From Hyphomonas sp. (GTDB taxonomy: Bacteria > Pseudomonadota > Alphaproteobacteria > Caulobacterales > Hyphomonadaceae), in the NCBI GenBank assembly GCA_002700305.1, contig PACZ01000006.1:1-64000 (forward strand): a stretch of DNA of 64,000 nucleotides. Reading direction: 5' to 3'. The position numbers were made by a program, and so were the translations under genes. This document shows, in pieces, positions 55,018-63,210 of this stretch (within the stretch, counting starts at the first letter, position 1; the number at the start of each line of letters is the position of its first letter). The notes under the pieces were generated by a model. That model was not told where the DNA came from. It ran no database searches and saw nothing but the letters and a program-made list of their open reading frames with translations.

Positions 55018-55572
55018 TTACGTGTAGAAGGCCAGCACGTCCTCCAGCCAGTTGAGGCGGGCCTGCAGCATGTGGCCCGCCCCCGCAACCGACAGCGCGT
55101 CCACGGCTCTGCCTTCCGCGCCCAACTGAGCGCGATTGACCTCCACGCGGCTTAGAGAAACCTGCGTTGCGGCGATCATGCGCTTGATAACCGCTACCCG
55201 GTCGCCCGGCGCGAGAACGCTGATAAAAATCAAGCGTGTACGGATCGGGTCTGCCGCCGGCTCACCGACCCAGTCCGGCACCTCTTTCAGCCAGGCCTGC
55301 GCCGCTTTCCTGCCGGCTGGCGTCGCTTCGATCTCCTTTGCCCCCCGCCCATCAGATTCGACGTCTTGCCGGGCCAGCAAACCACGCTCCGTCATGCGGC
55401 GGATCAAGGGATAGATCGAGCCGGTACTGGCATGCCATGTCGATGTCAGAGACTCTTCGAATTGCTTGCGGATACTGTAGGCTGTGCACGGCCCCTCCTT
55501 GGCGACCAGCGCCAGAACGCAGGCCTCAAGTTCCGTCAGATTCTTCCGGTCATTCTCATTTTTGCTTGCCAT
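55018..55572 (-). CDS. PadR family transcriptional regulator
   Basis: 184 aa. The winged helix (LTELEACVLALVAKEGPCTAYSIRKQF...GSIYPLIRRMTERGLL) is typical of PadR, with the wing DGRGAKEIEATPAGRKA and a C-terminal helical dimerisation part. ATG 55572 lies 21 bases from the palindrome at 55594-55610, and AAAGGAA precedes it; a start at 55608 would lie inside the palindrome. It probably represses itself and the divergent CPBP gene. Confidence 0.88.
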   Translation of the reverse strand: MASKNENDRKNLTELEACVLALVAKEGPCTAYSIRKQFEESLTSTWHASTGSIYPLIRRMTERGLLARQDVESDGRGAKEIEATPAGRKAAQAWLKEVPDWVGEPAADPIRTRLIFISVLAPGDRVAVIKRMIAATQVSLSRVEVNRAQLGAEGRAVDALSVAGAGHMLQARLNWLEDVLAFYT

Positions 55573-55593
55573 GAGTTCCTTTCCAGCCTTATT

Positions 55594-55610
55594 TAGTGCG
55601 AATCGCACTA
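55594..55610. promoter_or_regulatory. PadR operator candidate
   Basis: TAGTGCGAATCGCACTA, a perfect palindrome with 8-base arms around a central A, in the 57-base gap between the divergent PadR and CPBP protease genes. Confidence 0.75.
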
Positions 55611-55629
55611 TTTGGAAAAGAGATCAAGC

Positions 55630-56289
55630 ATGACGGACGTATCCCCGGCAAAAAAAGCTGCGACGTACCTTTTGTGGGCGCTTCCCCTGTTGTTCCCATT
55701 GGCCCTGCCCGGAATCGGCGCCCTGTTTTCGCTGGCCGTTGTGGTGATTGCACTGATTTTCCACAAGGACGCACGGCGCGCGACCCTGCGTTGGTGGGGC
55801 GACAGTCCAGGCCGGATGGTCGCCATCGGTATCGGCGCCGGGGTCGTCATCCATATCGGCTTTTCAATCCTCATTGAGCCATTGATCCAGATCAGCCTCC
55901 ATGAGGAAATCGACCTCAGCAATTTCGACGCGGTCAAAGGCAACCTCGCCAACTATCTGATCCTGCTGGCCATAGGCGTGTTCTTCGGCGGGTTTGCAGA
56001 AGAATTGATGTTCCGGGGGTTTGTCATTGGCTGGGGGGAACGCCTGTTTGGTGGCGGAGCAATCTTTCTTGTCGTGCTCTCTGCAGCCGTGTTCGGCGCA
56101 GCCCACCTGTACCAGGGACCGTCAGGCATGTTGTCGACCGGGCTGATGGGTTTTCTGTTCGGCCTGCTTTATCTCTCAACGGGACGCCGGCTGATCGCCT
56201 GTATGCTGGCGCACGCCACGATCGACATACTCGGTATCACGGAGCTTTACGTCGGCCACCCATTCCTGCCGCCCCTGTTCGGCGCATGA
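55630..56289 (+). CDS. CPBP family intramembrane metalloprotease
   Basis: 219 aa, multi-pass membrane protein. Motif 1 is Glu124-Glu125 in FAEELMFRGFVIG (EExxxR), motif 2 is FGAAHLYQG (FxxxH), and motif 3 is MLAHATIDILG (HxxxD/N-like), the full set of zinc/catalytic residues for the CAAX/CPBP (Abi) peptidases. ATG 55630 is chosen; an upstream TTG overlaps the operator. Its substrate is unknown; members range from prenyl-protein processing to bacteriocin immunity. Confidence 0.88.
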   Translation: MTDVSPAKKAATYLLWALPLLFPLALPGIGALFSLAVVVIALIFHKDARRATLRWWGDSPGRMVAIGIGAGVVIHIGFSILIEPLIQISLHEEIDLSNFDAVKGNLANYLILLAIGVFFGGFAEELMFRGFVIGWGERLFGGGAIFLVVLSAAVFGAAHLYQGPSGMLSTGLMGFLFGLLYLSTGRRLIACMLAHATIDILGITELYVGHPFLPPLFGA

Positions 56290-56352
56290 TCTGCATGATG
56301 ACCAGCTGGTCTCGCCTCGAAAGTCCGGGCGCCCCACCTGCCGAGCTCAAAA

Positions 56353-56895
56353 TCAGGACAGCGCGGCGATGGCGTCGTCGATGGTCGCGCGGGGCCGGTC
56401 GAGGATGGCACTGATCTGGGCGCGCTGTTCGATGGCGAGCCACAGGCCCAGTACTTCCACGTCCACAACACGCCATTCGCCGTTGCGTTCGATGACGCGC
56501 CAGCGGACCTTCATCGGGTCTTCACCCTTTGGCGTAATCCGGGTTTCGACAATCGAGTCCGACTCGCTCCGATCTTTCGACCCCAGCACGACGATGTCGG
56601 CTTCGCGGAAGGTGCCGGCATTCTCACGGAACGTGTCGGCCAGGAACACGCTGAGCGCGTCGGTGAAACGGGCCTGCTCCTCGGCGCTGACCCGGCGGGC
56701 ATGTTTGCCAAGTGCAAACCGGGCGACCGCGGCAACGTCGATCGAACGGGTGAAGGCTTCCTCGCCTTTCACCGGATCGGAAATGTCGGCGGCTGCCCCG
56801 GCGATGAGGGCCTCAGCCTCGGGACCTGCCAGAGCTGGCAACGGCGCCAGGGCGATGGCAACGGATGCGATGAGCGTGCGGAGCATGGAACTCAA
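56353..56895 (-). CDS. MlaC/Ttg2D-type periplasmic phospholipid-binding protein
   Basis: 180 aa with signal peptide MSSMLRTLIASVAIALAPLPALA. The pattern ISDPVKGEEAFTRSIDVAAVARFALGKHAR, FTDALSVFLADTF and MKVRWRVIERNGEWRVVDVEVLGLWLAIEQRAQISAIL is typical of MlaC (TTG2 toluene tolerance) proteins, which carry phospholipids between the outer and inner membranes. The other Mla genes are not adjacent. An ATG three codons downstream is an alternative start. Confidence 0.88.
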   Translation of the reverse strand: MSSMLRTLIASVAIALAPLPALAGPEAEALIAGAAADISDPVKGEEAFTRSIDVAAVARFALGKHARRVSAEEQARFTDALSVFLADTFRENAGTFREADIVVLGSKDRSESDSIVETRITPKGEDPMKVRWRVIERNGEWRVVDVEVLGLWLAIEQRAQISAILDRPRATIDDAIAALS

Positions 56896-57227
56896 TCCTT
56901 CAGGTTGAACGACACACTACATATGGCGTGCCACCCCGCTGAGTTCCCCGCTTAACTATATAGTAATCATGCCGATTGCGCATGAACCCGGCCCCTTGAA
57001 GCTGGCGAATCCGAATCAGGCGCGGTTTTTGTGCCACATTGGGACATTTCTGTTTCAGGCTGATCCAGATCCGGACGAATTGTGGCCGCTTGGTCACAAT
57101 CACCTGTTTCGAAAAGGATTTTTGGTGAACCGCCCGGTAACCATAAAAAGATTGCGTCCGGCGGCGTTCACACCGGGCCAGCAAGCGGGGAAGACCTGCA
57201 AGCGAAAAATCGCTCCCGGATCAGGCG
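56896..57227. other. 332-base region between mlaC-like gene and tRNA-Leu(TAA)
   Basis: No credible gene; a 94-codon minus-strand frame (57184-56900) has no ribosome site and an atypical composition. It holds a small hairpin close to the tRNA end (57201-57214) and should carry the promoter of the mlaC-like gene, for which AT-rich sequence at 56954-56971 is a candidate. Confidence 0.5.
57201..57214 (-). terminator. small hairpin downstream of tRNA-Leu(TAA)
   Basis: AGCGA / TCGCT 5-bp stem with an A4 loop, 14 bases after the tRNA 3' end on the minus strand. Weak, with the T-run in the loop only. Confidence 0.35.
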
Positions 57228-57311
57228 TGGTGCGCGCTGTGGGACTCGAACCCACACTCCCGAAGGATGGGGATTTTAAGTCCCCTGTGTCTACCATTCC
57301 ACCAAGCGCGC
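57228..57311 (-). tRNA. tRNA-Leu(TAA)
   Basis: Acceptor stem GCGCGCT / AGCGCGC, D-arm GGTGGAATGGTAGACAC, anticodon stem-loop GGGGACTTAAAATCCCC with anticodon TAA, class II variable arm TCCTTCGGGA, T-loop GGTTCGAGTCC. The CCA end is encoded. Confidence 0.96.
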
Positions 57312-57495
57312 GAACCGTCTGGTTGCCTTACTGGCATACACGCACAATCCGCCACAACACCATGTGTCATCGCAAGCAATCTGTGTATTTCCAGCAGATG
57401 GAAGCCGGGGTGGAGCCTCGCCGGGGTGGACTTGGCAGACCTTGCCGGGCGATGCTGCCCCGGCACGTGCGCACCCGCGCCAGCCGGAGGAGATT

Positions 57496-57930
57496 ATGCT
57501 GAAAGCCCTGCCCTTCCTGTGGTCTCTGCTCGCAGCATTGGGCGCAGCCGCACAGCTGTTCGTGGCGCGCATGTCGGGCGGGGCTGCCATGGGCACGATG
57601 CTGTTCAGCGCCGCATCTGCCGTGCTTATCACAACGGTCAGCACGATCGGCATGGCACTGGTCTACCTGCTGATCCTGCGAACGCGCCCGTCCTTGTCCG
57701 TGGCGATTGTCGGCTACAGCCATTTCTTCCTGGCCTGCGCCGCCTATACCGGCCAGACAATCGGCACGCTGGAGCGCAACCGCTACCTGGCCGGTACGGG
57801 TGACATGACAGCGGCTAGCTTCGCCTACACCGCCGCCGGCCTCGCCAGCCTGCTGGCCGGCATTGTCTTCATCCTGGCGCTGATCGTGGCGCTGAATACA
57901 CGCCACGAACGCCTTGAGGATATTTTCTAG
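57496..57930 (+). CDS. small membrane protein of unknown function
   Basis: 144 aa with four hydrophobic segments (about 4-24, 32-58, 67-90 and 105-132), the second and third Ser/Thr rich. GGAGGAGATT lies directly before ATG 57496. No family recognised. It overlaps the stop of the convergent thiolase gene by four bases. Confidence 0.68.
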   Translation: MLKALPFLWSLLAALGAAAQLFVARMSGGAAMGTMLFSAASAVLITTVSTIGMALVYLLILRTRPSLSVAIVGYSHFFLACAAYTGQTIGTLERNRYLAGTGDMTAASFAYTAAGLASLLAGIVFILALIVALNTRHERLEDIF

Positions 57931-59138
57931 ACGACACGCTCGAACACGGCAGCCAGGCCCTGCCCGCCGCCGATGCACATAGTCTCGACGCCATAGCGGG
58001 CTTCGCGGCGGTCCATCTCACGCAGCAGCGTGGTCAGGATGCGCACGCCGGTACAGCCGACCGGGTGGCCGAGTGAAATGCCGGAGCCGTTGACGTTCAG
58101 GCGGGTCATGTCGTCATCGCTGAAGTTCAGCGCCTTGGTGCAGGCGAGCACCTGCGAGGCGAAAGCTTCGTTCAGTTCGAACAGGTCGATGTCCTTCAGT
58201 TCCAGCCCGGCGCGCGCCATGGCTTTTTCCGAAGACGGCACCGGGCCAATGCCCATGACTTCCGGGCCGACACCGGCCACCTGCCAGGACAGCATCCGGC
58301 CGAGCGGCTTCAGCCCATACTTGTCAGCCGCTTCGCGCGTACAGACGATACAGGCCGCCGCGCCATCATTCTGGCCGGAAGCATTGCCCGCCGTGACGGT
58401 GGCGTCCGGATCTACCTTGCCGCGGATGGCGCGGAGGGTGGAGAGTTTCTCCAGCGTCGAGTCGGCGCGGATATGCTCGTCCTTGTCGACCACCGTATCG
58501 GCCTTGCGGCCTTTGACCGTAAACGGAACGATTTCCTCGTCAAACTTTCCGGCGGCCTGCGCGGCAGCGGCTTTCTTGTGCGAATTGTAGGCGAACTCGT
58601 CCTGGGCTTCGCGGGTGATCTGGTAATCGCGGCGCAGGTTCTCGGCCGTCTCGATCATGCCGCCCGGCACCGGATGATGTTTGCCACCTGCTGTGTAGCG
58701 GCCCCGCGAGAGGCCGTCATGCAGGGTCAGCCCGTCGCCCTTCAGGCCCCAGCGCATTTCGATGGAGAAAAACGGCGCATTGGACATGCTCTCCGCCCCG
58801 CCTGCGATGACGAGGTCGTTCGCACCGGACCCGACCTGCATGATCGCATTGATCACCGCCTGAAGGCCCGAGCCGCAGCGGCGGTCGATCTGGTAACCGC
58901 CGGTCGTCGTGGTGAGGCCTGCATCGAGGGCCACCATCCGCCCGAAAGCCGGGGCCTCCATGGTCGGGTAGCACTGCGCGAAGAGACAGTCTTCGACCGC
59001 TTCTGCGGGCAGGCCGGTCCGCTTCATCAGCTCGCTGATGACATGGCTCGCCATTTCATGGGCATGCACGGTCTTGAAGCTGCCACCAAAGCCGCCGACG
59101 GCAGTACGTACGGGTTCGCAGATTACAACATCTCTCAT
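57927..59138 (-). CDS. thiolase (acetyl-CoA acyltransferase)
   Basis: 403 aa. The nucleophile Cys88 lies in YQIDRRCGSGLQAV, the second His in SLGHPVGCTGVRI, and the second catalytic Cys in GVETMCIGGGQGLA; FELNEAFASQVLA completes the family set. It makes or cleaves 3-ketoacyl-CoA; chain length cannot be told. It starts 5 bases after the stop of the crotonase gene, so both act in one beta-oxidation-like pathway. Confidence 0.93.
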   Translation of the reverse strand: MRDVVICEPVRTAVGGFGGSFKTVHAHEMASHVISELMKRTGLPAEAVEDCLFAQCYPTMEAPAFGRMVALDAGLTTTTGGYQIDRRCGSGLQAVINAIMQVGSGANDLVIAGGAESMSNAPFFSIEMRWGLKGDGLTLHDGLSRGRYTAGGKHHPVPGGMIETAENLRRDYQITREAQDEFAYNSHKKAAAAQAAGKFDEEIVPFTVKGRKADTVVDKDEHIRADSTLEKLSTLRAIRGKVDPDATVTAGNASGQNDGAAACIVCTREAADKYGLKPLGRMLSWQVAGVGPEVMGIGPVPSSEKAMARAGLELKDIDLFELNEAFASQVLACTKALNFSDDDMTRLNVNGSGISLGHPVGCTGVRILTTLLREMDRREARYGVETMCIGGGQGLAAVFERVV

Positions 59139-59143
59139 CGGGC

Positions 59144-59926
59144 TTATCCTTGCTGGTCACGGCCACGGGCGGTGACCTGTTTGCGGGCTTCTTCGACGGA
59201 ATCGGCGGTGACGGAATTTGCGTGCTCGATGGAACGGCGCACTTCTTCCTTCATGGCATCGGCGAAGGGCATGCCGAAGCCGTCATCGATCAGCGCCTTG
59301 TACTTCTTCAGAAGCACAGGCTGCGTGCCGCACATTTCGTGGGCAAGTTTCATGGCTGCCGGCACCAGTTCGTCTGCCTTGTAGACACGGTTTACGAGGC
59401 CCCAGCGTTCCGACATTTCGGCGTCGATGAAGTTGCCGGTGAAGGAGAGTTCCTTGGCGCGGCTGATACCGATCAGGCGCGAGAGTTTCTGCGACAGGCC
59501 CCAGCCCGGCACGATGCCGACGCGGGCGTGGGTGTCAGCGAATTTCGCATTCTCGGACGCCAGCAGCACGTCGCACATCAGGGCCAACTCAAATCCGCCG
59601 GTGATGGCAAAGCCGTTAATCGCGCCGATGACCGGCCACGGATAGGCTTCGATCGCGGCGAGGATGTTGATCGCCTTGGAGTCTTCGTCGGCGCCGAGGG
59701 CAAAGCCGGTCTGGCCGGCCTCTTTCAGGTCGACGCCCGCGGTGAAAGCCCGGCCGGCGCCGGTCAGCACGACGGCGCGGATCTCCGGATCGTCTTTCAG
59801 CTCCGTGAACACACGCACGATCTCGGCACGCAGTGCACGGCTGAGCGCGTTCAGCGCGTCCGGCCGGTTTAGGGTCACCAGCGCGACCGGTCCGTCGCGC
59901 TCAACAAGAATGATTTCGTCAGCCAA
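59144..59926 (-). CDS. enoyl-CoA hydratase (crotonase family)
   Basis: 260 aa. ALVTLNRPDALNALS, the oxyanion loop GRAFTAGVDLKEAG and the second loop GFAITGGFELALMCDVLLAS mark a crotonase. The first catalytic Glu position of mitochondrial-type hydratase (G-G-G-x-E-L) is present as TGGFELAL; the later Glu position holds a Gly-Trp-Gly segment (IVPGWGLSQKLSRLIG), as in many bacterial ECH paralogues. It is followed at 5 bases by a thiolase gene. Confidence 0.9.
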   Translation of the reverse strand: MADEIILVERDGPVALVTLNRPDALNALSRALRAEIVRVFTELKDDPEIRAVVLTGAGRAFTAGVDLKEAGQTGFALGADEDSKAINILAAIEAYPWPVIGAINGFAITGGFELALMCDVLLASENAKFADTHARVGIVPGWGLSQKLSRLIGISRAKELSFTGNFIDAEMSERWGLVNRVYKADELVPAAMKLAHEMCGTQPVLLKKYKALIDDGFGMPFADAMKEEVRRSIEHANSVTADSVEEARKQVTARGRDQQG

Positions 59927-59962
59927 GGCGGCCTCCTTTGATTTTCGTCAGTCTGGGAATTT

Positions 59963-60451
59963 TCAGGCCTGTTTCCGGCGGAACAGGTTCACGATGGCAA
60001 TGATCAGGGCAACCAGCGCAATCGCCGCAGCCAGAAAGAAAAGACCGAATTTCAGCGGTGTCAGCCATTCCTTGGCGTCCAGCACATCGGCGGAGCCTTT
60101 CAGCGCCAGCGCCTGCACCATGTTCTCGGTCAGGTCCACGATAATGGTCGCAAAGGCAGGCACGGCGGCAGCCTTGCCGTAACTTCCGAAGAAGCGCAGC
60201 GCCATGCCGGCCAGGAAGCCGCCATAGGCCAGCGGATACGCCGTATCCAGCAACACGGTGACCCAGAAATGCACGTCCCGCTGCTCTGCGGTCATGCCCG
60301 CCAGGATCTCGCGCGCCTGCACGGCAGAGGCCGTCATGTCGAGAAACGTGCCGCCGACGGCCTTGTTGAACACGCCAAATCCGGCACCGATGACGATCAT
60401 CAGGACGAACAGCGTCCAGATGACCGAGGTTCGTTTCAGAAAGTCTGTCAC
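59963..60451 (-). CDS. four-helix membrane protein of unknown function
   Basis: 162 aa with hydrophobic segments at about 9-30, 62-84, 92-108 and 131-154. HFWVTVLLDTAYPLAYGGFLAGMALR contains polar residues inside a helix that may be functional. Its ATG overlaps the stop of the CinA-like gene (ATGA), so the two are translationally coupled. It lies 36 bases before the crotonase gene on the same strand. No family assigned. Confidence 0.68.
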   Translation of the reverse strand: MTDFLKRTSVIWTLFVLMIVIGAGFGVFNKAVGGTFLDMTASAVQAREILAGMTAEQRDVHFWVTVLLDTAYPLAYGGFLAGMALRFFGSYGKAAAVPAFATIIVDLTENMVQALALKGSADVLDAKEWLTPLKFGLFFLAAAIALVALIIAIVNLFRRKQA

Positions 60452-61224
60452 GTATTGGCGTCCTCCAGCCGCTCGGGTCTTACGCCCGCTTGTTCGATGA
60501 TCGCCGACAGTTTCGCGGCGACGTCTTCAATCAGCTCTTCATGGAGGGTGGAGGCAACGAGGTGGACCCCATTGTCGCCCACGGTCCGGAACCAGGGATA
60601 GGAGCCGAAGGAAACCTGCGGCATCTCCTTGGCGAGTTGGCCCAGCGGTTCGGCGATGTCCCCTTCCCGGAGGCCCGTGCCGCGGATCGTGATCTTGTGC
60701 ACCACCGCGCCCGTTTCGAGACGCGGGCCGATGTCTTCCAGCATGGCGCGGGCGACCTGCGGTACGCCGGCCAGCGTGAACACGTTCCCGGTCTGGAAGC
60801 CCGGTGCGCCAGACACCGGATTGGCCACGACGCTCGCCCCGTGCGGAATGCGCGCCATGCGCCGGCGGGCGGGCGTGTATTCGGTGCCCATCGCCTTGTA
60901 GCGTTCGGCCAGCATGGCGGTGACTTCGGGATGTTCGGAAATGCCGACGCCGAAGGCCTTGGCGATGGCGTCTGCGGTGATGTCGTCATGCGTCGGGCCG
61001 ATGCCGCCCGTGGTGAAGACATAAGTGTATTTTCCCCGCAGCGCGTTCACTGCCGCAACGATCTCGTCCTCGATGTCCGGCACGGTCCGGCTCTCGCGCA
61101 CGGGGATGCCCAGCGGGGCCAGATAGGTGGCGATCTGCTGGAGATTGATGTCGCGGGTCCGTCCGGACAGGAGTTCATCCCCGATGAGGAGGACGGCGGC
61201 GGTCGGCGAGCTTTTGTCGGTCAT
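60448..61224 (-). CDS. CinA-like molybdopterin-binding domain protein
   Basis: 258 aa. TAAVLLIGDELLSGRTRDINLQQIA, TTGGIGPTHDDITADAIAKAFG and ENVFTLAGVP-like TGNVFTLAGVPQVARAML form the MoCF/COG1058 domain; the C-terminal nicotinamide-nucleotide amidase domain of full CinA is absent. Likely an ADP-ribose pyrophosphatase-type or related nucleotide enzyme by family precedent. The start at 61224 (MTDKSS) follows GGAAGGAACTGG. It belongs to the run from 62565 to 57927. Confidence 0.87.
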   Translation of the reverse strand: MTDKSSPTAAVLLIGDELLSGRTRDINLQQIATYLAPLGIPVRESRTVPDIEDEIVAAVNALRGKYTYVFTTGGIGPTHDDITADAIAKAFGVGISEHPEVTAMLAERYKAMGTEYTPARRRMARIPHGASVVANPVSGAPGFQTGNVFTLAGVPQVARAMLEDIGPRLETGAVVHKITIRGTGLREGDIAEPLGQLAKEMPQVSFGSYPWFRTVGDNGVHLVASTLHEELIEDVAAKLSAIIEQAGVRPERLEDANT

Positions 61225-61248
61225 GCCAGTTCCTTCCCCCAAGCAGCG

Positions 61249-62565
61249 TCACTCTGCAAGCGCGCGATAAACGAGTTTAGCGGATTCCGACCGCAGGCTC
61301 CGGTCGAGGCTACCTGGAAAACGCTGGATCATGCCGATGAAGAAGAGGTCGTTCACCGGATCGATCCAGAACCAGGTGCCTGCCGCGCCGCCCCAGTAAT
61401 AAGCGCCTTCTGGCTGGCTGGCGCCCGTCGCCGACGGGTCGACATAGACCGCGAAGTCCAGTCCGAAGCCCTGCCCCGCCATTTGCGGATTGGGGCTGAC
61501 ACCGTCGGAAAACAGACCAACGCCTTCCGGCAGCACATCGGTGCGCATCAGCCTGACCGTTTCAGGCTCAAGAATGCGGACGCCGTTCAGCTCGCCGCCA
61601 TTCACCAGCATCTGGCAGAACCGGGCATAGTCCCCGATGGTGGAGACGAGGCCCTGCCCGCCCTTTTCCATCCCGATCTCGCCTTTGCGAAAGTCCAGGT
61701 TCGGCGCCTCAAGCGGCTGCAGAACGCCGGTCTCCCGGTTCGGCGTGAAGACATCGGAGAAGCGGTCGCGCTTGTCCTCCGGCACATAAAAGCCAGTATC
61801 GGCCATGTCGAGCGGGCCGAAAATCTCGTCCTGCAGATATTCGCCAAAGCGCTTCCCGCTGAGCTTCTCGACAATATAGCCCTGCAGATCGACCGCCGTG
61901 CTGTAAGCCCAGTTGGTGCCCGGCTGGTAGAGCAGCGGCACGGTGGCGAGCCGCGAGACATAGGTGTCCATGTCCGGCGCGCCCAGCACCTCGGCTTCGG
62001 CGAACATCTTGTTGACCGGGTCGTCGCTGAACAGGCCGTAGGCGAACCCTGCCGTGTGGCTCATCAGTTCCCGCATCGTGGCCGGCCGGTCCGGATTCAC
62101 GAGGATCGGTTCTCCGGCCTCATCCAGCCCTTCGAACACTTTCAGGCTGGCCAGTTCGGGCACAAATTTGGTGATCGGGTCGTCCAGGCTGAACGCCCCG
62201 TCCTCATACAGGGTCATCAGGGCGACACCCGTAATCGGCTTGGACATGGAATAGATCCGGAAGATCGTGTCTTCGGTGACAGGCGCCTGATCGGCTGCGC
62301 GGCGAATGCCGTACTGATCGTAATTGATGACCTGCCCGTCTTTCACCAGAAGCGTGGAGATGCCCCGCACCAGCCCATCATCGACAGATTTACGCATGGC
62401 GGCATCCAACGCATCCAGTCCGTTTGCGGAAAACCCCGCCGGAGTTTCGGCGGCATCCAGATGGTCAAAAGTGATGGCTTGCGGGCCCGCTGCAGGCGCA
62501 GTGATGCAGGCCGCAAGGCCCAGAATGGCCAGGGATGACAGAAATATGCTCGGGCGCCAGTTCAC
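61249..62565 (-). CDS. class C beta-lactamase-like serine hydrolase, lipoprotein
   Basis: 438 aa. A lipobox (SLAILGLAAC, Cys20) anchors it to a membrane. The penicillin-binding fold has SxxK as SMSK (Ser106, Lys109), the YxN position as YST (WAYSTAVDLQ), HTAGFAYG, and a late WGGAAGTWFWIDP corresponding to the KTG region but as GGAAG. These substitutions are usual in esterase/peptidase members (EstB/LACTB-like) rather than in true beta-lactamases. It heads a probable operon with the CinA-like gene 24 bases downstream. Confidence 0.88.
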   Translation of the reverse strand: MNWRPSIFLSSLAILGLAACITAPAAGPQAITFDHLDAAETPAGFSANGLDALDAAMRKSVDDGLVRGISTLLVKDGQVINYDQYGIRRAADQAPVTEDTIFRIYSMSKPITGVALMTLYEDGAFSLDDPITKFVPELASLKVFEGLDEAGEPILVNPDRPATMRELMSHTAGFAYGLFSDDPVNKMFAEAEVLGAPDMDTYVSRLATVPLLYQPGTNWAYSTAVDLQGYIVEKLSGKRFGEYLQDEIFGPLDMADTGFYVPEDKRDRFSDVFTPNRETGVLQPLEAPNLDFRKGEIGMEKGGQGLVSTIGDYARFCQMLVNGGELNGVRILEPETVRLMRTDVLPEGVGLFSDGVSPNPQMAGQGFGLDFAVYVDPSATGASQPEGAYYWGGAAGTWFWIDPVNDLFFIGMIQRFPGSLDRSLRSESAKLVYRALAE

Positions 62566-62707
62566 GGATTATCCTCCCAGCCCCGCACAGGAGCTTTGGT
62601 CTTCGCTTTCCGGCACACTACAGAGATCGGCGGCCTGGCGCCAAGCCGGAACGTTGCGGCATCCTACGCATTGATCCTTCAGGTTCTGCCACAAAAGGAG
62701 ATTTCCA

Positions 62708-63148
62708 ATGAAACGCACCGCCACAGCCATCTGGAAAGGCAATCTGCGCGAAGGCACCGGAACGCTGGATACCCAAAGCGGCGCCCTCGACGCGCATCCC
62801 TATTCTTTCAAGGCCCGGTTCGAGGATGAAAACGGCAAGTCCGGCACCAATCCGGAGGAATTGCTGGGCGCGGCGCATGCCGGCTGTTTCACCATGCAGC
62901 TGTCGCACCTGCTGGCCCAGGCAGGTCACCCAGCGGAGCAGCTGAAGACCACCGCAGCCGTTTCGGTCGAACCGAAAGATGGCGGCGGCTTTGAGATCAC
63001 GCGCAGCGCGCTCAGCCTTGAGGCAAAAGTCCCGGGCATTGAACCGGACATATTCGAGGCCATTGCGGGTAAGGCCAAGGCCGGATGCCCCGTCTCCGTT
63101 GCGCTGGGCGGCGTTGAAATCACACTGGAAACCCGCCTCGACCGCTGA
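62708..63148 (+). CDS. OsmC family peroxiredoxin
   Basis: 146 aa thiol-dependent organic hydroperoxide reductase. The catalytic Cys pair lies in [14 protein letters not shown] (about Cys57) and [12 protein letters not shown] (about Cys122), with the Arg-rich loop near the N-terminus. The ATG is preceded by AAAAGGAGATTTCC. It is divergent from the serine hydrolase gene. The pattern without the longer Ohr motifs makes it OsmC rather than Ohr. Confidence 0.92.
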   Translation: MKRTATAIWKGNLREGTGTLDTQSGALDAHPYSFKARFEDENGKSGTNPEELLGAAHAGCFTMQLSHLLAQAGHPAEQLKTTAAVSVEPKDGGGFEITRSALSLEAKVPGIEPDIFEAIAGKAKAGCPVSVALGGVEITLETRLDR

Positions 63149-63210
63149 CCAAGGGTGGAAATTTTCCGCTTTTGCTGCCACATTCGGCGCAGACAGCAGA
63201 AAGTTACCCG

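Noticed and set aside
56900-57184. 94-codon frame in the gap before mlaC
   Set aside because: No ribosome site and no similarity that I can see; the composition does not suggest coding.
42844-57311. tRNA-Leu genes as integration sites of a mobile element
   Set aside because: No integrase gene and no repeated 3' tRNA fragment was found near either tRNA.
60490-62538. 682-codon open frame antisense to the CinA-like and serine hydrolase genes
   Set aside because: Crosses two real genes with clear catalytic motifs; no ribosome site and no domain.
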